The notes under the pieces: model-generated
Seen by the model: only the letters and a program-made list of their open reading frames with translations
Told to the model about the DNA's origin: nothing
The model's database searches: none
Program-made: the position numbers and the translations under genes
In this document: one piece after another, positions 18,569 through 23,296 of the stretch
How the letters are laid out: every line of letters begins with the position of its first letter
Numbering within the stretch: position 1 is the stretch's first letter
Source: Saccoglossus kowalevskii
Taxonomy: Eukaryota; Hemichordata; Enteropneusta; Harrimaniidae
Length of the DNA: 23,296 bases
Direction: 5' to 3'
Assembly (NCBI RefSeq): GCF_000003605.2
Contig: NW_003141328.1
Span: forward strand, 126,588 to 149,883

Positions 18569-21500
18569 CTGTAAAATTAAAAATATATGACATTTAGAAA
18601 AAAAATTGTGAAAATTGCTTAGTGATCTTTGCTAACAAGTGTGATACAGTGAGTTATACAGTCATAGTGCAAACACTGTGGTCAATAGAATGGTCATTCA
18701 TTAGACCAGCCAGTGCTGTGGTCAATAGAATGGTCATTCATTAGACCAGTCAGTGCTGTGGTCAATAGAATGGTCATTCATTAGACCAGTCAGTACCGTG
18801 GTCAATAGAATTGTCATTCATTAAACCAGTCAGTGCCGTGGTCAGTAGAATGGTCATTCATTAGACCAGTCAGTGCCGTGGTCAATAGAATGGTCATTCA
18901 TTAGACCAGTCAGTACCGTGGTCAATAGAATTGTCATTCATTAAACCAGTCAGTGCCGTGGTCAGTAGAATGGTCATTCATTAGACCAGTCAGTGCCGTG
19001 GTCAATAGAATGGTCATTCATTAGACCAGCCAGTGCTAAGGTCAAGAGAATGGTCACTCATTAGACCAGTCAGTGCTGTGGTCATTAGAATGGTCACTTG
19101 CTGGACCAGCCTGTGCTGTGGTCAATAGAATGGTCACTCAGACCAATCAGTGCTGTGGTCAATAGAATGATCACTCAGACCAGTCAGTGCTGTGGTCATT
19201 AGAATGGTCACTCGTTAGACCAGCCAGTGCTGAGGTCAATAGAATGGTCACTCATTAGACCTGCCAGTGCTGTGGTCAAGAGAATGGTCACTCATTAGAC
19301 CTGCCAGTGCTGTGGTCAAGAGAATGGTTACTCATTAGACCAGTCAGTGCTGTGGTCAATAGAATGGTCACTTGCTGGACCAGCCAGTGCTGTGGTCATT
19401 AGAATGGTCACTTGCTGGACCAGCCAGTGCTGTGGTCAATAGAATGGTCACTCAGACCAATCAGTGCTGTGGTCAATAGAATGATCACTCAGACCAATCA
19501 GTGCTGTGGTCAATAGAATGATCACTCAGACCAGTCAGTGCTGTGGTCATTAGAATGGTCACTCGTTAGACCAGCCAGTGCTATGGTCAATAGAATGGTC
19601 ACTCATTAGACCAGTCAGTGCTGTGGTCAATAGAATGGTCACTCATTAGACCAGTCAGTGCTGTGGTCAATAGAATGGTCACTCATTAGACCAGTCAGTG
19701 CGGTGGTCAATAGAATGGTCATTCATTAGACCAGCCAGTGCGGTGGTCATTAGAATGGTCACTCATTAGACCAGCCAGTGCGGTGGTCAATAGAATGGTC
19801 ACTCATTAGACCAGCCAGTGCGGTGGTCAATAGAATGGTCACTCATTAGACCAGTCAGTGCGGTTGTCAATAGAACGGTCATTCATTAGACCAGCCAGTG
19901 CGATGGTCATTAGAATGGTCACTCATTAGACCAGCCAGTGCGGTGGTCATTAGAATGGTCACTCATTAGACCAGTCAGTGCGGTGGTCAATAGAATGGTC
20001 ACTCATTAGACCAGTCAGTGCAGTGGTTTATAAAGCAACATTAACCCCTCTGTAGAATACAATACAATGTAAGAATCAAATGTAAATAGGGACTCGCGTG
20101 CAGGAAACACAAAGTATAATACAGTTTATACTTAACAAATGAACACTCAATACTACATTTAAAAGAGAAAGTGAGATAAAGAAAATTTCCTAAAGGTGAA
20201 AAGAAAGCTCTCAGACCCCATCCTTAATTTACTTTAAGCTTTTGAGTCTATTTGCATAGAGTGCTAGCAGCCATTGAACTGTACCAGCTTTCTGTTCATA
20301 CCTTCAGGATTTACACTACACGCCAATCTCTAAGAATAAATAAAGAGCAGAAAACTATATTATGATGGAAACACAGACAGTTCTTAAAATATACTGTGGA
20401 ATACTTTATTTTCGCTGGAATTAATTTTCGCTGAAAAGGTTTTTTGGGTGTTCTTTATGTAATTTATTTTCACTGACTTTTGATGAGTTGAATGTGAAAT
20501 ATAATAGGAAAAAAAAGTATATTCGCTGGATTTTATTTTCACGGAATCATCCCTTCAGGGAAAATAGCGAAAATAAATTCCAAGTGAAAATAAAGTATTC
20601 TACAGTAGTTGATAGGATTGAAGAGCTATTACTATTCACGACAACAGTACTGTTTATTGTGGAAACTGACATACACTTAAAAAGTTACACATTCTATATG
20701 ACAGGACACAACCATATTTGCCCAGATAGTCATAAAAGCTAAGTAACAAAGGTAACATGGAAAACCAGTGTGACGAAGACAATGGCAGGGTAATATGAAC
20801 TTACTTCTATACTTTTATCAAGGGACATACATTGAATACCACTGGTGACAGGTTTGAATGCAGATGGGGTTAGTACATCTAGGGACTGAAATCAATACAT
20901 ATACCATGATTTGAATATTAGTATGACTATTAGTCACATATATCATTAGTAGGGAAATGAGATGCAAATCAGTAGAGTCGTATATACCTGGTATTATGAA
21001 ATTAATTGATTTCAATGTATGTATGAGGCATGTGATTTCAATTGTATCTGTTGTAAATGAATCTCTTATGAACATTTTGATTGCATTCACCTCACCAACA
21101 GTGTAAATTCTAGAACTCCTTAACTTACTGGTTTATAGAACACAGCAAATATAGCCACCTAGAAAACAATAATTTACCAGTTTTTAGAACAGCAAATATG
21201 GCCATCTAGAAAACAGTAACTTACCGGTTTATAGGACACAGCAAATATAGCCCTTCTAGAAAACAATAACTTACCGGTATATCTTTTACTTTATCATTTG
21301 AATCGCTAATCTGCATAGGTGTGTTTACTGTAGTATTAAACAAGTCTGCAACTTTTCTGTTTTCCTTGTAATCTTCTAGCCTCAACTCCTACATGTGAAA
21401 TGGATTACAAATTTACTGGTAGTGTATAATAGAGTGTATCTAGAAATATCAAACTGTGTGTGTGATGAAAAACAATTCGTAATTTATAACATGCTTACCT

Positions 21501-23296
21501 CAAAACTAAGATGTTGATATTGTTCCATTGCCGAGATACACTGATGCTGCGTTTTTATATTCACTGAATAAATATCATCATTAGACTGTGGAGCCTACAA
21601 ACATAAACAATATACCATCAATGCAGTTACCTAAAACATTGGCATTTGTTCCCAAGATGGAAATACCGTATTTGCTCTAATTTAGATGCACAGCTCCAAT
21701 AGAAAAGCATTTAAACTAAAAATCACAAGTTCTCTATGATGTGGACCGATATTAAAGACACCGCATTGTATAGGGACATACATCAAAGATGAAAAATTAT
21801 CCAGAAATGGCTAAAAAAAAAAAAAAAAAAAAGGATATGAATCCACAGATTAAAGGTTCTGAATTTCCACGTCTATCCTCAATGAATTGCTGCCACATTA
21901 CACAACTCCTTGACCTATATCATAATCTATCAACAGGTACTAGATTCGATAATTTAAGGTAGGAGCCTACTCCTAATTTGTGAGAAAGTTGGTCATATAT
22001 GGCATAACAATGTTCATTGGTTTATTATATACAATCATAGAAATATTATCCCATGGCAATATCAATTAGCATTCATTCATGTGTTACAGTGCCGTTTTTT
22101 TCAAAAATTGCTATTTTTAGAACAAATCCATCGAACACAAAAGAAAAATGCATTTTTGACACTTTTTAAAACCCAGATTTTTAAAATAATTTTGTACAAC
22201 AAAAAGTACCCCATCAGTCACAAAATATGGCTTTTTCAGCTCACATCACCAGCCTACAATTTAAGATATGGCATAATATCTCTGCGATAGAAACCTATGA
22301 TAAAAGCATTATAAATACTGACAAAATGGCCACTATCCACTAAATTAACAATCATTTTCTCAAAATATAGGCTGGTGATCCCCAATATCCTTAAATTGCC
22401 CATGAGTAAATTGTGGGTATTATCATTTTTGAGTAGTCTTCTACCTGAAGACAAAGACTTACGTTAAATTTGACTTGTGGACTTTTAAATGGCTGGTATG
22501 GTACTTTAAATGAAAATGATGACCATGCAGGTTGTATTAATTTAGAACTCATAGTTTTAATACTTATGTCTGGCGATGTTTTTGTACTGACTGTCTGCGA
22601 CATACCACCGGTTTTACGAGCCGATTTAAATCGTTGCACTGATGGAGCCGAAGAGGTAACAGTTGAGTTAAAAATAAATGGTTTGCTCTCCGAATTTGTT
22701 TCTGAAAAAAAAAAGAACAGACACTTTCAATACACTGAGAAGCCATCTGGTTTCATTGAAAGACTTGTGTACATCAATGATATAGACAATTTTAATTCAA
22801 TGAGAAGCCATCTGGTTTCATTGAAAGACTTGTGTACATCAATGATATAGACAATTTTAATTCAATGAGAAGCCATCTGGTTTCTTTCAATGGCTTGATG
22901 TGAACCAATGAAATGGACAATTTTAATTAATACACTTACAAGCCACCTGGTTTCATTCGATGATTTAATGTTAGCCAATCAAAGAATCCATATGGTTTCA
23001 TTCAATGAAATGATGTGATTCAATGACATGAACAATCTTAACAACGAGAATCCATTTAGTTTCATTCAATGACTAGGGTGTATATTAATTTACTATTACG
23101 CCATGTTTCAATCTTCTAAGATCCTAAACTAATGAATTGGATGTCTACCAAGTTCACTGTAAATAGCCACAACTTGTGCTGTCACGTTCACATTGTGCTA
23201 ACGACAGCAGATTGTTTTCATGTGCAATCACATGGCTTGTAAATAGAGAATAATGATAGGCAGTAATATTTATACAAACCTGATTCAGTATTGATT
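17120..23296 (-). CDS. NUP98-type double-GLEBS protein with RNA polymerase II CTD-like heptads (5' end outside window)
   Basis: Read from high to low: 23280-23296 (partial, tentative), 22463-22701, 21499-21594, 21275-21388, 20805-20885 and 17120-18568. From 22701 down, the phases agree, all introns are GT-AG, and about 659 residues precede the TGA- or TAA-type stop at 17120; the tentative edge exon adds five. Order: a Ser/Thr-rich part with FxF-type pieces (KPFIFNS, SSFSFK); a GLEBS motif with [15 protein letters not shown], matching the RAE1-binding site of NUP98; a second divergent GLEBS ([15 protein letters not shown]); [11 protein letters not shown]; a basic stretch [14 protein letters not shown] (possible nuclear import signal); eight YSPTSPS-like heptads; and an acidic tail. 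NUP98's GLFG array, autoproteolytic domain and NUP96 are not seen here. RAE1 binding is inferred from the motif, and a nuclear or nuclear-pore site from the motif and basic patch. It could be a NUP98 paralogue. The start codon and any upstream FG repeats lie off the window. Confidence 0.88.
17537..17704 (-). repeat. Eight tandem heptads resembling the RNA polymerase II CTD
   Basis: Fifty-six residues with Tyr at every seventh position and consensus YSPTSPS. Two units have Cys at position 2, one has Ala and one has Pro at positions 3 and 4 respectively, and one has Ala at position 4. The seventh position is Asn, Lys, Lys, Ser, Ser, Ser or Thr, and the last unit degenerates to YSPTDAP. The 21-base DNA units are similar but not identical (Ser as TCG or TCA, Pro as CCC or CCT). 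This points to tandem expansion followed by divergence, with the amino-acid pattern kept. In polymerase II these residues are phosphorylated at Ser2, Ser5 and Ser7; the same Ser-Pro sites exist here. Confidence 0.95.
18671..20037. repeat. 40-bp minisatellite, about 34 units
   Basis: Unit on the plus strand: CAGTGCTGTGGTCAATAGAA then TGGTCATTCATTAGACCAGT, with some units shortened by loss of TTA. Each unit contains TGGTC(N8)GACCA, able to form a small hairpin, and repeated GGTCA half-sites. A 120-base block (three units with the marker CAGTACCGTGG) occurs twice near 18790-19030, and a block including the shortened units is repeated at about 19095-19215 and 19385-19580, showing higher-order duplications. 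Confidence 0.97.
20392..20607. mobile_element. Foldback (MITE-like) element, family A copy 2
   Basis: Left arm 20392-20432 (TACTGTGGAATACTTTATTT...) and right arm about 20566-20607 (...AAAGTATTCTACAGTA) are inverted repeats of about 41 bases with few mismatches. The element is 216 bp, has no transposase, and is inverted relative to the copy at 1797-2004. The 84-codon open frame over its right half is a by-product. Confidence 0.8.
20805..20885 (-). CDS. GLEBS/CTD gene, exon with first half of GLEBS copy 2
   Basis: Twenty-seven codons, phase 0 at both ends, from acceptor ATTTCAG to donor GTAAGT. It encodes [18 protein letters not shown] and [19 protein letters not shown] parallels QCISAMEQ...SFE of the first copy, minus four residues. 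The next exon begins EIRF, so the intron splits the Glu-Glu pair exactly as in copy 1. Confidence 0.82.
20886..21274 (-). other. GLEBS/CTD gene, intron with tandemly copied donor sites
   Basis: A 389-base intron. Its 5' part (plus coordinates 21121-21266) is a three-copy, roughly 50-base tandem repeat in which each unit again contains the donor-like context of the preceding exon. The minus-strand open frame at 20818-21090 spans exon and intron and is not a gene. Confidence 0.8.
21121..21283. repeat. 50-bp tandem repeat overlapping the exon 3' splice-donor context
   Basis: Units start at about 21121, 21170 and 21217, with the fourth start at 21267 being the genuine exon end. On the plus strand each begins TAA(C/T)TTAC(C/T)(G/A)GT and continues TTATAGAACACAGCAAATAT with small changes. 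On the minus strand each supplies a GGTAAGTTA-like or GGTAAATTA-like sequence. Confidence 0.85.
21275..21388 (-). CDS. GLEBS/CTD gene, exon with second half of GLEBS copy 1
   Basis: Thirty-eight codons, phase 0 to phase 0, from acceptor CATGTAG to donor GTAAGT. It starts [12 protein letters not shown], which is nearly identical to the NUP98 GLEBS sequence (ELRLEDYQANRK in human, from memory). It continues into a Thr/Asn/Asp-rich linker ([11 protein letters not shown]). Confidence 0.93.
21499..21594 (-). CDS. GLEBS/CTD gene, exon with first half of GLEBS copy 1
   Basis: Thirty-two codons, phase 0 to phase 0, acceptor GTTTGTAG, donor GTAAGC. It encodes [14 protein letters not shown] and ends [15 protein letters not shown]. 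ISAMxxYxHxSFE is the NUP98-type lead into the RAE1-binding helix. The intron to the next exon is only 110 bases. Confidence 0.93.
21595..22462 (-). other. GLEBS/CTD gene, 868-base intron
   Basis: Contains a run of 20 A at 21813-21832, a fragment resembling the 11776 element end near 21661-21700, and a family B repeat at 22198-22392. Open frames here (22081-22290, 22254-22454) lie across repeats and have no support. Confidence 0.8.
22198..22392 (-). repeat. Interspersed repeat, family B copy 2
   Basis: The minus strand matches 16081-16210 in order and spacing over several blocks (TCACCAGCCTA, GTGGATAGTG, GATATTATGCCATAT, GATGGGGTACTTTT). TCACCAGCCTA at 22246-22256 is repeated in reverse complement at 22368-22378, so this copy also has an internal inverted repeat. 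Confidence 0.65.
22463..22701 (-). CDS. GLEBS/CTD gene, exon upstream of GLEBS copy 1
   Basis: A 239-base exon entering in phase 1 after a long pyrimidine run and CAG, and leaving in phase 0 at donor GTAAGT. It encodes 79 complete codons rich in Ser/Thr/Lys ([15 protein letters not shown], then VQRFKSARK, then [17 protein letters not shown]). The aromatic FIF, FSF and PFK pieces recall degenerate FG-nucleoporin linkers. Fit comes from frame and splice signals rather than clear homology. Confidence 0.8.
22702..23279 (-). other. GLEBS/CTD gene, intron at the right side
   Basis: A presumed 578-base intron between the exon at 22701 and a tentative exon ending at 23280. Much of it is a decayed 65-bp tandem repeat (22736-23075). 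The 126-codon plus-strand open frame at 22470-22850 is antisense to the exon plus repeat. Confidence 0.6.
22736..23075. repeat. 65-bp tandem repeat, decaying to the right
   Basis: Units beginning TGAGAAGCCATCTGGTTTC at 22736, 22801 and 22866 have a period of exactly 65. The first two are nearly identical. Further diverged units (CCACCTGGTTTCATTCGATG near 22945, CATATGGTTTCATTCAATG near 22990, CATTTAGTTTCATTCAATG near 23053) follow. Confidence 0.9.
23280..23296 (-). CDS. Tentative partial exon of the GLEBS/CTD gene at the right edge
   Basis: The last 17 bases of the window, read on the minus strand, end in a donor-like CAG|GTTTGT. In the frame needed to join the next exon (phase 1) they read INTES and complete a Glu codon with the following AA. 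The fit of phase and donor supports the call, but 17 bases cannot prove it. Confidence 0.4.

Larger units (their letters stand above)
18569..20804 (-). other. GLEBS/CTD gene, intron between the two halves of GLEBS copy 2
   Basis: A 2236-base intron on the minus strand, donor GTAAGT, acceptor TTTTACAG. It contains a 40-bp minisatellite (18671-20037) and a foldback element (20392-20607). The remaining 20038-20391 and 20608-20804 show nothing recognised. Confidence 0.88.

Noticed and set aside
18671..20037. CRISPR-like regular array
   Set aside because: Units are contiguous without unique spacers, in an intron of an animal gene; this is a minisatellite.
20488..20742. Plus-strand 84-codon open frame, similar to a minus-strand frame at 1779-1976
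   Set aside because: The peptide similarity is real but arises because both lie in copies of the same foldback element; there is no sign of a conserved protein.
21813..21832. Run of 20 A as the tail of a retrocopy
   Set aside because: No coding or LINE/SINE body was seen immediately upstream on the plus strand; a simple homopolymer is enough.
22470..22850. Plus-strand 126-codon open frame
   Set aside because: It is antisense to the exon at 22463-22701 and runs on into a tandem repeat.

Overview
The window looks like AT-rich nuclear DNA from an animal, most likely a marine invertebrate bilaterian (an inference). The coding parts are split by canonical GT-AG introns. One gene is a clear animal orthologue (LRRC59). 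The non-coding space is full of foldback elements, a dead non-LTR retrotransposon, a Helitron-like element and several minisatellites. Nothing in it looks bacterial or organellar.

Layout. (1) 827-10467, plus strand: a complete seven-exon LRRC59 gene. It encodes a 292-residue ribosome-associated endoplasmic-reticulum membrane protein with leucine-rich repeats, a charged linker and one C-terminal membrane segment. Intron 1 (3.75 kb) holds foldback elements and an unexplained open frame. Intron 2 holds a 70-bp minisatellite. Intron 5 holds a foldback element and a retrotransposon 3' fragment. (2) 10468-17119: the space between two convergent genes. It contains a short inverted-repeat element (11776-11961), an orphan 78-residue minus-strand open frame with an acceptor-like sequence in front of it (12794-13030), and a 1.5-kb Helitron-like element (13940-15409) whose core is an array carrying octamer (ATGCAAAT) and TAATTA motifs. 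(3) 17120-23296, minus strand: the 3' part of a second gene. Five exons join cleanly in frame and a sixth is just clipped by the right edge. Its largest intron contains about 34 copies of a 40-bp minisatellite.

The most interesting object is the second gene. Two phase-0 exons join to form a motif almost identical to the RAE1-binding GLEBS motif of the nucleoporin NUP98 ([15 protein letters not shown]). The next two exons make a second, divergent copy ([15 protein letters not shown]), interrupted by an intron at the same place. The 482-residue last exon then carries a basic nuclear-localisation-like stretch and eight tandem heptads of the RNA polymerase II C-terminal-domain type (YSPTSPS). The canonical NUP98 autoproteolytic domain and NUP96 part do not follow. 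A protein joining a NUP98-type RAE1-binding module, apparently duplicated, to a polymerase II CTD mimic would physically link transcription and mRNA export machinery. That role is inference; the architecture is read directly from the sequence.

Limits: no searches were run. Exon calls rest on reading frame, splice signals and remembered family sequence. The start of the minus-strand gene lies beyond the window.
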